From positions 1 through 64,000 of the forward strand of contig NZ_CACSJM010000003.1 of assembly GCF_902706185.1 (NCBI RefSeq): a stretch of 64,000 nt of DNA. Direction: 5' to 3'. The stretch is from Roseomonas sp. 18066 (GTDB lineage Bacteria > Pseudomonadota > Alphaproteobacteria > Acetobacterales > Acetobacteraceae). The number at the start of each line of letters is the position of its first letter. Positions within the stretch are counted from its first letter, which is position 1. The notes under the pieces are model-generated. The model was not told the origin of the DNA, did not search any database, and was given only the letters and a program-made list of their open reading frames with translations. Shown piece by piece: positions 35,441-44,374 of the stretch. The position numbers and the translations under genes were made by a program.

Positions 35441-36282
35441 GCGCGCGCCATCCCGGCCTGCTGCGCCGGCTGCTGATGCACCGCCAGGGCGCCCTCGGCC
35501 TGCTGCTGCTCATCGCCATCCTGCTGCTGGCAGCAGCGGGCCCGCTGCTCTGGCCCGGCGACCCGTGGGAGATGGCGGCGCCGCCCATGCTCTGGCCCGG
35601 CGAGGACCCGGCCAATCCGCTCGGCTCCGACGTGATGGGGCGCGACATGCTGACCGGGCTGGTCTCCGGCGCGCGGGTCTCGCTGATGGTCGGCCTGGTC
35701 AGCACGCTGATCGCGACGGTGCTCGGCACGCTGGTCGGCGCGCTGGGCGGCTTCTATGGCGGGCGCATCGACGCGGCGCTGATGCGGCTGACGGAGCTGT
35801 TCCAGACGGTGCCGACCTTCGTGCTGGCGGTGGTGCTGGTCGCGGTTTTCCGTCCTTCGGTCGCGACCGCGGTGCTGGCCATCGGCATCGTCTCCTGGCC
35901 GGCGACGGCGCGGCTGGTGCGGGCGCAGGTGCTGTCGCTGCGCGGCCGCGACTTCATCCTCGCGGCCGAGGCCTATGGCATTGGCACGCTGCGGCTGCTC
36001 TGGACGCAGATCCTGCCGAACGCCCTGCCGCCGGTCATCGCCATCTCCAGCCTGACCATCGCCCATGCGATCCAGACCGAGGCGGCGCTGGCCTTCCTGG
36101 GCCTCGGCGATCCGAATGTGATGAGCTGGGGCACCATCATCGGCGGCGGCCGCGAGCAGCTGATCGAGGCCTGGTATGTCTGCGGCCTGCCCGGCATCGC
36201 GCTGATCGTCACAGTGCTGGCCTTCAACCTTCTGGGCGAAGGGCTGAACGACTGCCTCAACCCGCATCTGCGCAGCCGCTGA
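35437..36282 (+). CDS. ABC transporter permease, DppC/OppC type
   Basis: 281 residues, coupled to the DppB-type gene by ATGA overlap. The N-terminal helix and NPLGSDVMGRDMLTGLVSGARVSLMVGL are followed by the coupling loop FILAAEAYGIGTLRLLWTQILPNALPP and AFLGLGDPNVMSWG. It completes the channel, but no ATPase gene follows; instead comes the promoter region and binding protein of a second importer at 36434. The fused ATPase at 39894 may serve both. Confidence 0.92.
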   Translation: MSARHPGLLRRLLMHRQGALGLLLLIAILLLAAAGPLLWPGDPWEMAAPPMLWPGEDPANPLGSDVMGRDMLTGLVSGARVSLMVGLVSTLIATVLGTLVGALGGFYGGRIDAALMRLTELFQTVPTFVLAVVLVAVFRPSVATAVLAIGIVSWPATARLVRAQVLSLRGRDFILAAEAYGIGTLRLLWTQILPNALPPVIAISSLTIAHAIQTEAALAFLGLGDPNVMSWGTIIGGGREQLIEAWYVCGLPGIALIVTVLAFNLLGEGLNDCLNPHLRSR

Positions 36283-36344
36283 TCGGCGGCACAATAACAC
36301 TTCTGATGTTAGTGCAGAAATGTGCATTCCACTTATAGCGCTTA

Positions 36345-36361
36345 ATGAAATCGTGCATTAT
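36345..36361. promoter_or_regulatory. AT-rich motif copy (ATGAAATCGTGC type)
   Basis: Third variant of the motif seen twice at 31911-31956, in the 151-base gap before the binding protein at 36434. The surrounding 36300-36360 is AT-rich and likely contains the promoter of the second importer operon. Confidence 0.3.
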
Positions 36362-36433
36362 GGTCGCCTGCGCCGCTGCCCTCCCCCTCTGGCGGGCAGC
36401 GGCGACCGGACGGACCTCGCCAGGAGAACCACC

Positions 36434-38050
36434 ATGCCCATCGACCGCCGCGCGCTGCTCCAGCTGCTCTCCGGCTCCGCCGGCATGCTGGCCGCGCCCG
36501 CCTTCGCCCAGGGCGCCGCGCAGCGTCGCGCGGGTGGCGAGCTGACCTTCCTGATCAGCTCGCTCGACAGCGGCTGGGGCCTGAACGAGAAGGTCGACAC
36601 CTATACCGGCATCGTCTGGGGCCAGATCGCCGACAAGCTCGTGCATGTCGACGAGAAAGGCGATGCCACCCCCTGGATCGCCGAGCGCTGGGAAGAGAAT
36701 GCCAGCCAGACGGAATTCATCCTGCATCTGCGCGACGGCGTGACCTTCTCCGACGGATCGCCGCTGAACGCCCAGGCGGTGGCCGCGAATATCGAGCTCT
36801 GGGCGCGCGGCGACACCAGCCGCGGCGTCGGCCGCCTCGGGCTGTTCCCTTCCACCACCTACAAGGGCGTCGAGGCACTGGACGACCGCCGGGTGAAGGT
36901 CAGCTTCACCGGGCCGACGCTCAGCTTCATCCCGACGCTGGGCTACCACAAGACGCTGCTGCGCTCGGTGGCCAGCCTGAACCTGAAGGCCGAGGAGCTC
37001 GGCAATCTCGACAAGCAGCTCGGCAGCGGCCCCTTCGTCGTCGAATCCTGGCTGGAGGGCGACAATGTCGTGCTGCGCCGCCGCCAGGACTATCGCTGGG
37101 GCCCGCAGGCCATCGCCCATTCCGGCCCGGCCAGCCTGGAGCGCATCACCTTCAAGGTGGTCAAGGACGCCGCCATCCGCGCCGCCGCGCTGCAATCCGG
37201 CCAGGCCGAGATCGCGCTGAACATCGCGCCGCATGAGCTGCGGCCGCTGAAGGCGCGCGGCATCCGCGTGGTGGCGCCGGATAGCCTCGGTTTCGTCAGC
37301 GGCTTCAGCGTCAACACCTGCGCCCCGCATTTCGACGATGTCCGCGTCCGCCAGGCGCTGCAGCACGCGATCGACCGGCAGGAGATCCTCGACACCGTCT
37401 TCACCGAGGATTGGAAGCCGGTCACCACCCTGCTGCAGCCGAATGTGCCGGAGGCCGCCGATCTCAGCGCGCTGCTGGCCTATGATCCGGCGAAGTCGAA
37501 CCGGCTGCTGGACGAGGCCGGCTGGCAGCGCGGCGCCGACGGCATTCGTGCCAAGGGCGCCGACAAGCTGCGCTTCAACCTCTTCGCCAGCCCCTGGGTC
37601 AATACCTCGAAGCAGGTCGACGAGGTCATCGTGCAGCAGCTGCAGAAGGTCGGCATCGCCGCGCGGCTGCAGGTGGTCGACATCGCCACCTTCAACGCCA
37701 GGGTGCGCAACAATGACAGCGTGCCGCTGCGCGAGGTCAGCCGCAGCTTCCTCGATGCCGGCGTGGTCGGCAATGTGCTGACCGATGCCGACAAGGGCGA
37801 CAACTGGTTCAAGCTGGGCCAGAGCAACGAGACGCTGAACCGGCTGGCCCGCGACATCGCCCATGCCGTCGACCGCAGGGCCCGCGCTGAGACCTTGAAG
37901 GAAGCGCAGCGCTATGTGCTGGAGCAGGGGCTGTTCATCCCGACCGCGCAGCTGAACCAGCGCCTCTACGTCCAGGCCGCCAAGGTGAAGGGCGAGGCCT
38001 ATAGCGGCGCCGGCTACGCGCTCTACTACGGCGCCTGGCTCGAGGGCTGA
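36434..38050 (+). CDS. ABC transporter solute-binding protein, family 5
   Basis: 538 residues. Signal DRRALLQLLSGSAGMLAAPAFAQG, then the binding domain (WIAERWEENASQTEFILHLRDGVTFSDGSPLNAQAV, LGSGPFVVESW, RVRQALQHAIDRQEILDTVF). A CAGGAG site precedes the ATG at 36434; the open frame upstream is leader. It heads a five-gene run: binding protein, two permeases, fused double ATPase and an LLM monooxygenase, all spaced by fewer than 20 bases or overlapping. The substrate is therefore probably one that the monooxygenase at 41534 oxidises. Confidence 0.93.
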   Translation: MPIDRRALLQLLSGSAGMLAAPAFAQGAAQRRAGGELTFLISSLDSGWGLNEKVDTYTGIVWGQIADKLVHVDEKGDATPWIAERWEENASQTEFILHLRDGVTFSDGSPLNAQAVAANIELWARGDTSRGVGRLGLFPSTTYKGVEALDDRRVKVSFTGPTLSFIPTLGYHKTLLRSVASLNLKAEELGNLDKQLGSGPFVVESWLEGDNVVLRRRQDYRWGPQAIAHSGPASLERITFKVVKDAAIRAAALQSGQAEIALNIAPHELRPLKARGIRVVAPDSLGFVSGFSVNTCAPHFDDVRVRQALQHAIDRQEILDTVFTEDWKPVTTLLQPNVPEAADLSALLAYDPAKSNRLLDEAGWQRGADGIRAKGADKLRFNLFASPWVNTSKQVDEVIVQQLQKVGIAARLQVVDIATFNARVRNNDSVPLREVSRSFLDAGVVGNVLTDADKGDNWFKLGQSNETLNRLARDIAHAVDRRARAETLKEAQRYVLEQGLFIPTAQLNQRLYVQAAKVKGEAYSGAGYALYYGAWLEG

Positions 38051-38063
38051 AGGCCGCCGCGCC

Positions 38064-39047
38064 GTGACCCGCAACACCTCCCTCTCGCAGGCGGCGCGGC
38101 GCATCGGCCAGGCGCTGGTCGTCATCCTGCTGGCCTACAGCTTCACCTTCCTGATCATCTCGGTGCTGCCGGGCGATCCGATCAGCAACATGCTGCTCGA
38201 TCCGGAGAACGGCTTCACCGAGGAGGAGATCGCGCCGATCATCGCCCATTACGGGCTGGACCGCCCGGTGCTCGAGCAATGGTGGATGGCGATCTCGCGT
38301 TTCGCGCTCGGCGATCTCGGCATCTCGCTGCGCTCCAACCGCCCGGTCTCCAGCATGCTGCTGGAGGCGCTGCCCTCCACCCTGCTGCTGGCGGGGTCGG
38401 CCATGCTGGTGGCGCTGCTGCTGGCGCTGCTGATCGCCTATGCCTCGCAGAACCTGCCACGGCGCTGGGGTCAGGGCGTGGCGCGGGTGCTGCCGGCGCT
38501 GTCGCTCTCGGTGCCCAGCTTCGTCATCGGCCTGGTGCTGATCCAGGTCTTCGCCTTCCAGCTCGGCCTGTTCCGCATCACCCAGCCGAACAGCCTGGCC
38601 GCGACCTTCTTCGCGGCGCTGGCGCTCGGCATCCCGGTCTCGGCGCAGATCGCCGAGGTGCTGATCGCCAATCTCGACCACGAGGCCGGCCAGGAATATT
38701 TCGCTGTCGCCCAGGCGCGCGGGCTGCGCCGCTCGCAGCTTTTCCTGCGGCACCAGCTGCGGCCTTCCGCGCTGCCGGTGGTGACGATGATCGCGCTGAG
38801 CATCGGCGAGCTGCTGGGCGGCTCGCTGATCACCGAGACCATCTTCGGCCGCAAGGGCGTCGGCTCCCTGGTGCAGAGCGCCGTGGTGACGCAGGATTTC
38901 CCCGTGCTGCAATCAGTGGTCTCGCTCGCCGCCGTGGTCTTCGTCCTGGTCAATCTGCTGGCCGACCTGCTCTACCCGCTGCTCGACCCGCGGCTGCGCC
39001 GGCGCGACACGGCAGCCCGCGACGACACGGCGGAGCGGCTGGCATGA
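38064..39047 (+). CDS. ABC transporter permease, DppB/OppB type
   Basis: 327 residues. First helix LVVILLAYSFTFLIISVLPGDPISN, IAPIIAHYGLDRPVLEQWWM, and the C-terminal EYFAVAQARGLRRSQLFLRHQLRPSALPVV coupling loop identify a DppB-type subunit. It begins with GTG at 38064, 13 bases after the binding protein, and ends in an ATGA overlap with its partner permease. Confidence 0.92.
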   Translation: MTRNTSLSQAARRIGQALVVILLAYSFTFLIISVLPGDPISNMLLDPENGFTEEEIAPIIAHYGLDRPVLEQWWMAISRFALGDLGISLRSNRPVSSMLLEALPSTLLLAGSAMLVALLLALLIAYASQNLPRRWGQGVARVLPALSLSVPSFVIGLVLIQVFAFQLGLFRITQPNSLAATFFAALALGIPVSAQIAEVLIANLDHEAGQEYFAVAQARGLRRSQLFLRHQLRPSALPVVTMIALSIGELLGGSLITETIFGRKGVGSLVQSAVVTQDFPVLQSVVSLAAVVFVLVNLLADLLYPLLDPRLRRRDTAARDDTAERLA

Positions 39048-39877
39048 GCGCCACGACGCTGTCTCCGCCGCGCCCGCTCGCCTGGATCGGCGCGCAGCCG
39101 CTCGCCGTGCTGCTGGCCTTCGCCGTGTTGGCCCTCGTCGTCTCCTGGTCGGCGGCGCCGTCGCTGTTCAGCAGCCACGACCCCTTCCTCGGCCTCACCG
39201 CGCAGAAGCTGCTGCCACCCTCAGCGACAAACTGGTTCGGCACCGATCACCTGGGGCGCGACCTTTATGCCCGCGTGGTGCAGGGCACCTGGTCTTCGGT
39301 GACCAGCGCGCTGATCGCGACGCTGATCGGGCTGGCCATCGGCGGGCTGCTGGGCCTTGCCAGCGGCTTCCTCGGCGGCTGGGTCGACACCGTGATCGGC
39401 CGGCTGATCGACATGCTGCTGGCCATCCCGAATTTTCTGCTCGCCGTCGTCATCGTCAGCGCCTTCGGCTTCCAGACCATCAATGTCGCCGTCGCGACCG
39501 GCGTCGCCTCCGTCGCCGTCTTCGCGCGGCTGATGCGCTCGGAGGTGATGAAGACCTCCACCGCCGTCTTCGTCGAGGCCTCGGTGCTGGTCGGCGGCCG
39601 CGCCGCGCATGTGCTGCTGCGCCATGTGCTGCCCAACGCCTATCGCTCCGTCGTCGCGCTGGCGGTGCTGCAATTCGGCACCTCGATCCTGACCATCGCC
39701 GGCCTCGCCTTCCTCGGCTATGGCGACCCGCCGCCGGCGGCCGATTGGGGGCTGCTCGTCGCCAATGGCAAGGACTATCCCAGCTCGCCCTGGCTGGTCT
39801 TCGCCCCCGCCACGGTCATCGTCGTCACGGTGCTGGCCATCAACCGCATCAGCCGCTGGATCCGCCACGCGGCCTGA
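39044..39877 (+). CDS. ABC transporter permease, DppC/OppC type
   Basis: 277 residues. NWFGTDHLGRDLYARVVQGTWSSV is the family landmark after the first helix; the coupling loop is FVEASVLVGGRAAHVLLRHVLPNAYRSV, followed by AGLAFLGYGDPPPAADWG. The ATG at 39044 overlaps the DppB-type stop (ATGA). The fused ATPase starts 16 bases after its stop. Confidence 0.92.
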   Translation: MSATTLSPPRPLAWIGAQPLAVLLAFAVLALVVSWSAAPSLFSSHDPFLGLTAQKLLPPSATNWFGTDHLGRDLYARVVQGTWSSVTSALIATLIGLAIGGLLGLASGFLGGWVDTVIGRLIDMLLAIPNFLLAVVIVSAFGFQTINVAVATGVASVAVFARLMRSEVMKTSTAVFVEASVLVGGRAAHVLLRHVLPNAYRSVVALAVLQFGTSILTIAGLAFLGYGDPPPAADWGLLVANGKDYPSSPWLVFAPATVIVVTVLAINRISRWIRHAA

Positions 39878-39893
39878 TGCCTGGGACGCCCCG

Positions 39894-41534
39894 ATGAACG
39901 CTGTCTCCCCGCCGGCCGATCTGCTCGCCATCCGCGGCCTGTCCATCGCCTATGGCAACAAGCCCGCCGTGCACGACGTCGATCTCACGCTGCACGCCGG
40001 CCGCAGCCTGGCGCTGATCGGCGAATCGGGCTCCGGCAAGTCGACCATCGCCCGCGCGCTCTGCGGCCTGCTGCCCGCCAGCGGCACGGCGCGCGGCCGC
40101 ATCCTGTTCCAGGGCCAGGACCTGCTGGCGCTGCCCGAGGCACGGCTGCGCGCCCTGCGTGGCCGCGCCATCGGCTTCGTGCCGCAGGACCCGCAGAACG
40201 CGCTGAACCCGGTGCGCAGCATCGGCGCCCAGGCGCAGGAGGCGGCGCGGCTGCTCGACCTGCCCGATGTCGCGGCGCGGCGCGCGCGCATCCTGCAGAC
40301 CTTCGCCCGCATCGGCCTGGCCGATCCGGCGCGACTCTACGACGCCTATCCGCACCAGCTTTCCGGCGGCATGCTGCAGCGGGTTCTGATCGGCCTGGCC
40401 ATCCTGCCAGGCCCAGCCTTGATCGTCGCCGACGAGCCGACCTCGGCGCTCGACGTCACCATCCAGAAACGCATCCTCGACCTGCTCGGCGCGCTGCAGG
40501 CGGAGCTCGGCATCAGCCTGCTGCTGATCACCCATGACCTGGCCATCGCCGCCGAGCGCGCGCATGACGTGGTGGTGCTGAAGGACGGGCAGGTGCAGGA
40601 GCGGGGCACCGCGGACCAGGTCTTCCGCCAGCCCCGCTCGGCCTATGCGCGGCGGCTGCAGGCGGATGTGCCGGCGCTGAATCCGGAGCGGTTCCGCGCT
40701 GCGACAGCGCGACAGCCCGGCGCCGGCGAGGCGATCCATGTCGACGGCGTCTCGAAGACTTTCCAGGCGGAGGGCCGCAGCGTCCGCGCGGTGCAGGATG
40801 TCTCCTTCGGCGTGCCGGCCGGCACGACGCATGCGCTGGTCGGCGAATCGGGCTCCGGCAAGACCACGCTGGTGCGGCTGCTGCTCGGGCTGGAACGGCC
40901 GGATCGCGGCCATATCGCCGTCGCCGGCACGCCGGTCGCGACCGATGCGCCCGACCGGCTGCGCGGCCTGCGGCGCGAGCTGCAGCTGGTCTATCAGAAC
41001 CCCTTCACCTCGCTCGATCCCACCTGGAGCGTCGGCGGCATCATCGCCGAGCCTTTGCAGCGCTACGATGTCGGCCATCGCGGCGACCGCCAGGCGCAGG
41101 TCATCGAGGCCCTGCGCGCCGTCGACCTGCCCGAGCAGGTGCTGCGCCGCCGCCCCGGCGCGCTGTCCGGCGGCCAGCGCCAGCGCGTCGCCATCGCCCG
41201 CGCGCTGATCCTGCGGCCGAAGGTGCTGGTGCTGGACGAGCCGACCTCAGCGCTCGACGTCACCGTGCAGGCCGGCATCGTCGAGGTGCTGTTCCGCCTG
41301 CAGGCGCAGCTCGGCCTGACCTATCTCTTCGTCTCGCACGACCTGGCGCTGATCCGCCAGCTGGCCGACAGCGTCACCGTGCTGCGCCACGGCCAAGTGG
41401 TCGAGCAGGGCCCGGTCGCGCAGATTTTCAGCCGGCCGCGCGAGGCCTATACCCGGCTGCTGCTCGATTCCATTCCGCGCCCCGCCGCGGCATCCCGCGA
41501 ATCCTTCCTGGTTGATCAGGAGACAGAGAACTGA
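39894..41534 (+). CDS. ABC transporter ATP-binding protein, fused DppD-DppF type
   Basis: 546 residues with two full nucleotide-binding domains. Domain 1 (residues ~8-255): Walker A GESGSGKST, signature LSGGMLQRV, Walker B LIVADEPTSALD. Domain 2 (~275-535): GESGSGKTT, LSGGQRQRV, LVLDEPTSALD, and switch histidine VSHDLALI. Both sites look active. Such fusions replace separate DppD and DppF subunits (as in GsiA or YejF). The start at ATG 39894 is where domain 1 begins; upstream codons overlap the permease. Its stop overlaps the ATG of the next LLM gene (TGATG). Confidence 0.94.
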   Translation: MNAVSPPADLLAIRGLSIAYGNKPAVHDVDLTLHAGRSLALIGESGSGKSTIARALCGLLPASGTARGRILFQGQDLLALPEARLRALRGRAIGFVPQDPQNALNPVRSIGAQAQEAARLLDLPDVAARRARILQTFARIGLADPARLYDAYPHQLSGGMLQRVLIGLAILPGPALIVADEPTSALDVTIQKRILDLLGALQAELGISLLLITHDLAIAAERAHDVVVLKDGQVQERGTADQVFRQPRSAYARRLQADVPALNPERFRAATARQPGAGEAIHVDGVSKTFQAEGRSVRAVQDVSFGVPAGTTHALVGESGSGKTTLVRLLLGLERPDRGHIAVAGTPVATDAPDRLRGLRRELQLVYQNPFTSLDPTWSVGGIIAEPLQRYDVGHRGDRQAQVIEALRAVDLPEQVLRRRPGALSGGQRQRVAIARALILRPKVLVLDEPTSALDVTVQAGIVEVLFRLQAQLGLTYLFVSHDLALIRQLADSVTVLRHGQVVEQGPVAQIFSRPREAYTRLLLDSIPRPAAASRESFLVDQETEN

Positions 41535-42838
41535 TGTCCCGCCGTCAAGACCGCATGATCCTGGTCGCCTTCGCTGACCCGAACGCGCTGTACCAGAGCA
41601 ATCCGGAGCGCCAGCGCGACCCGCGGCGGCTGGGCCTGGCCAATTTCATCGCCCATGCCAAGCTCGCCGAAAGCGCCGGCTTCGACGCCATCTTCAAGCC
41701 GGACTTTCTCGGCTTCGACATCTCCAAGGGCAGCGTGCGGCCACGCCCCGGCTTCGAGCCGCTGACGTTGCTCAGCGCGCTGTCGCAGCACACCAGCCGG
41801 CTCGGGCTGATCATCACCGAATCGACCTCCTTCAACGAGCCCTACAACGTCGCGCGCTACTTCACCTCGCTCGACAATATCAGCGACGGCCGCGCCAGCT
41901 GGAATGTCGTGACCTCCTATTACGGCGAGGGCAATTTCGGCGACGGCACGCTGCTGCCGCTGGCCGAGCGCTACCGCAAGGCCGAGGAGTTCATGCAGGT
42001 CGCCTATCGCTTGTGGGATGGCTGGCTGCCGGGGTCGGTCAGCTATGGCGCGCAGGGCCCGCTCTTCGATGCGAAGCAGATCCGCGACACCAACTTCGCC
42101 GGCGAGTTCTTCAAGGTGAAGGAGCCGCTGGACATTCCCCCGGGGCCGCAGGGGCGGCCGGTGATCGTCCAGGCCGGCGCCTCCGACGAAGGGCTGGACT
42201 TCGCCGCCCGCCATGCCGAGATCGTCTTCGCCGCCGCCCCCGACCATGAGACCGGCGCCGATTTCTATGCCGAGCTCAAGCGTCGCACCGTCGCCGCCGG
42301 ACGCCCCGCCGCGCAGCTGAAGATCCTGCCTGGGCTGAACATCTTCGTCGCCGACAGCCAGGCCGAGGCCGAGGATCTCTACCAGGCGCAGTTCACCGAC
42401 CGCGCGCTGCTCGCCTATCGCGACAAGCTGGTGCGCGAGGCGCCGCTGTTCCGCATCGACACGCTGGAGCTCGACGAGCGCATCCCGGCCGAGGCCATCC
42501 CCGGGGAAGCCGCGCTGCGCCAGGTGGAGCGTCGCCGCAGCCGCGGCCTACTGCTGCGCAAATATCTCAGCCGCCCGGACCAGACGCTGCGCCGCTTCCT
42601 CTCCGATGTCTTCGAATTCGGCCATCTGACGCTGATCGGCACGCCCTCGCACATCGCCGGCGAGATGGCCGCCTGGTTCGAGGCGCGCGCGGCCGATGGC
42701 TTCGTGCTGAAGGGTGGCAATTCCTTCCCCCGCGTCGCGCAGGAGATCCTGCCGATCCTGCGCGAGAAAGACGTGCTGCGGCCGCCGGCTGCCGGTCTCA
42801 CCTTCCGCGAGGCGCTGTTCGACGACGCAGCCGCGTGA
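41534..42838 (+). CDS. LLM class flavin-dependent monooxygenase, NtaA/SnaA/DszA type
   Basis: 434 residues. SAGFDAIFKPDFLGFD, ISDGRASWNVVTSYYGEGNFG, RYRKAEEFMQVAYRLWDGW and PVIVQAGASDEGLDFAARHAEIVFAA place it with the NtaA/SnaA/DszA monooxygenases. The ATG lies within the stop of the ABC ATPase (TGATG), so uptake and oxidation are translated together. This is the strongest evidence that the importer at 36434-41534 carries the oxygenase substrate or its precursor. The nature of the substrate (sulfur- or nitrogen-heterocycle, S-alkyl compound) is not visible. Confidence 0.92.
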   Translation: MSRRQDRMILVAFADPNALYQSNPERQRDPRRLGLANFIAHAKLAESAGFDAIFKPDFLGFDISKGSVRPRPGFEPLTLLSALSQHTSRLGLIITESTSFNEPYNVARYFTSLDNISDGRASWNVVTSYYGEGNFGDGTLLPLAERYRKAEEFMQVAYRLWDGWLPGSVSYGAQGPLFDAKQIRDTNFAGEFFKVKEPLDIPPGPQGRPVIVQAGASDEGLDFAARHAEIVFAAAPDHETGADFYAELKRRTVAAGRPAAQLKILPGLNIFVADSQAEAEDLYQAQFTDRALLAYRDKLVREAPLFRIDTLELDERIPAEAIPGEAALRQVERRRSRGLLLRKYLSRPDQTLRRFLSDVFEFGHLTLIGTPSHIAGEMAAWFEARAADGFVLKGGNSFPRVAQEILPILREKDVLRPPAAGLTFREALFDDAAA

Positions 42839-42891
42839 AGATTGCGCGCAGGTGGTAGGCTGCCCGGCGGGCGCGGCCTATGATCGGCGGC

Positions 42892-44367
42892 ATGAGCCGA
42901 GACCCTGCCGCCCTGCCCTGCGCCTCCGCCGAGGCCGCCGTCGACCGGCTGGAGGCCCTCTATGAGGCCGCTATCGCCGCCGAGCGCGCCGCGCTGGACC
43001 GTTTCATCGACCAGCGCATCCCGCCCACGCCCGAGGAACGGGCGCGCTTCCGCTATCCCGGGCTGTGGCTGCGCTGGGCGCCGGAAGGGCCGCCGCCGCA
43101 GACCCGCCGGGCCTGGGCCAAGCTGCAGGTTTCCGGCGACTATGCGACCACCATCACCCAGCCCGCCGCCTTCCGCGCCTATCTGCTCGAGCAGTTGCGC
43201 CCGCTGGTGGAGGAATACGGCGCGACGCTCGAGGTCGGGCCGAGCGACCAGGAGATCCCCTACCCCTATGTGCTCGAGGGCGGTGACGAGCTGGCGCGCG
43301 GCGGCGTCTCGGCGGCGGAGCTTGCGCGGCATTTTCCGGTGCCGATGCTCTCGGCGGTGGGCGACGAGGTGGCCGACGGGCTATGGCGGTTCCGCGACGG
43401 CGCGCCACGGCCCATGGCGCTGTTCGACGCGGCACGGGTGGACTACTCGCTGCGCCGGCTGCAGCACTACACCGGCACCGACTGGCGCAGCGTGCAGCCC
43501 TGGATCCTGCTGACCAACTACCAGCGCTATATCGGCCAGTTCGTCGACTGGGCCTTGGTCGAATTGAAGCGACCCGGCACCGACTATACCCGGCTGGTGC
43601 TGCCCGGCGGCGCCAGCATCACCCACGAGCATGACGCGGCGACCGCCGCCACGCTGGTCGCCGAGGCGCCGTGGCAGCGCTTCCAGATGCCGGCCTATCA
43701 CCTGCTGCGCGGCGAGGGCCGCGACGGATTGACCATCGTCAATATCGGCGTCGGCCCGTCGAATGCCAAGACGATCAGCGACCATCTGGCGGTGACGCGG
43801 CCGCATTGCTGGCTGATGATCGGCCATTGCGGCGGGCTGCGGCAGAGCCAGGAGATCGGCGACTACGTGCTGGCGCATGGCTATCTGCGCCGCGACCGCA
43901 TCCTCGACGACCTGCTGCCGCCGGAAATCCCGGTGCCGGCCCTGGCCGAGGTGCAGGTGGCACTTCAGCAGGCCGCGGCCGAGGTCACCGGCGAGGCGGG
44001 CGAGGCGCTGAAGCGGCGCCTGCGCACCGGCACGGTCGTTTCCTACGACGATCGCAACTGGGAGCTGCGCTGGTCGCAGGAGCGGTTGCGCATCAACCTC
44101 TCCCGCGCCATCGCCGTGGACATGGAAAGCGGCACGCTCGCCGCGCAGGGCTATCGGCTGCGGGTGCCCTACGGCACGCTGCTTTGCGTTTCCGACAAGC
44201 CGCTGCACGGCGAGATCAAGCTGCCGGGTGCTGCCACCGCATTCTATCAGCGCGCGGTCAGCGAGCACCTGGCGATCGGCATCGCCACCTTCGGCATCCT
44301 GCGGCAGCAACTGACGGCGCTGCATTCCCGCAAGCTGCGCGCTTTCGACGAGCCGCCGTTCCGCTGA
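42892..44367 (+). CDS. amn: AMP nucleosidase
   Basis: About 491 residues from ATG 42892 (ATG 42880 adds four); E. coli Amn has 484. The N-terminal AMN domain (AVDRLEALYEAAIAAERAALDRF, PYPYVLEGGDEL, RVDYSLRRLQHYTGT) and the C-terminal phosphorylase-like domain (IVNIGVGPSNAKTISDHLAVTRPHCWLMIGHCGGLR, VDMESGTLAAQGYRLRVPYGTLLCVSDKPLHGE) are complete. It cleaves AMP to adenine and ribose 5-phosphate and helps control adenylate levels. It stands alone, convergent with the Mn catalase gene (seven bases between stops). No link with the transport genes is evident. Confidence 0.95.
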   Translation: MSRDPAALPCASAEAAVDRLEALYEAAIAAERAALDRFIDQRIPPTPEERARFRYPGLWLRWAPEGPPPQTRRAWAKLQVSGDYATTITQPAAFRAYLLEQLRPLVEEYGATLEVGPSDQEIPYPYVLEGGDELARGGVSAAELARHFPVPMLSAVGDEVADGLWRFRDGAPRPMALFDAARVDYSLRRLQHYTGTDWRSVQPWILLTNYQRYIGQFVDWALVELKRPGTDYTRLVLPGGASITHEHDAATAATLVAEAPWQRFQMPAYHLLRGEGRDGLTIVNIGVGPSNAKTISDHLAVTRPHCWLMIGHCGGLRQSQEIGDYVLAHGYLRRDRILDDLLPPEIPVPALAEVQVALQQAAAEVTGEAGEALKRRLRTGTVVSYDDRNWELRWSQERLRINLSRAIAVDMESGTLAAQGYRLRVPYGTLLCVSDKPLHGEIKLPGAATAFYQRAVSEHLAIGIATFGILRQQLTALHSRKLRAFDEPPFR

Positions 44368-44374
44368 GCGCGGA

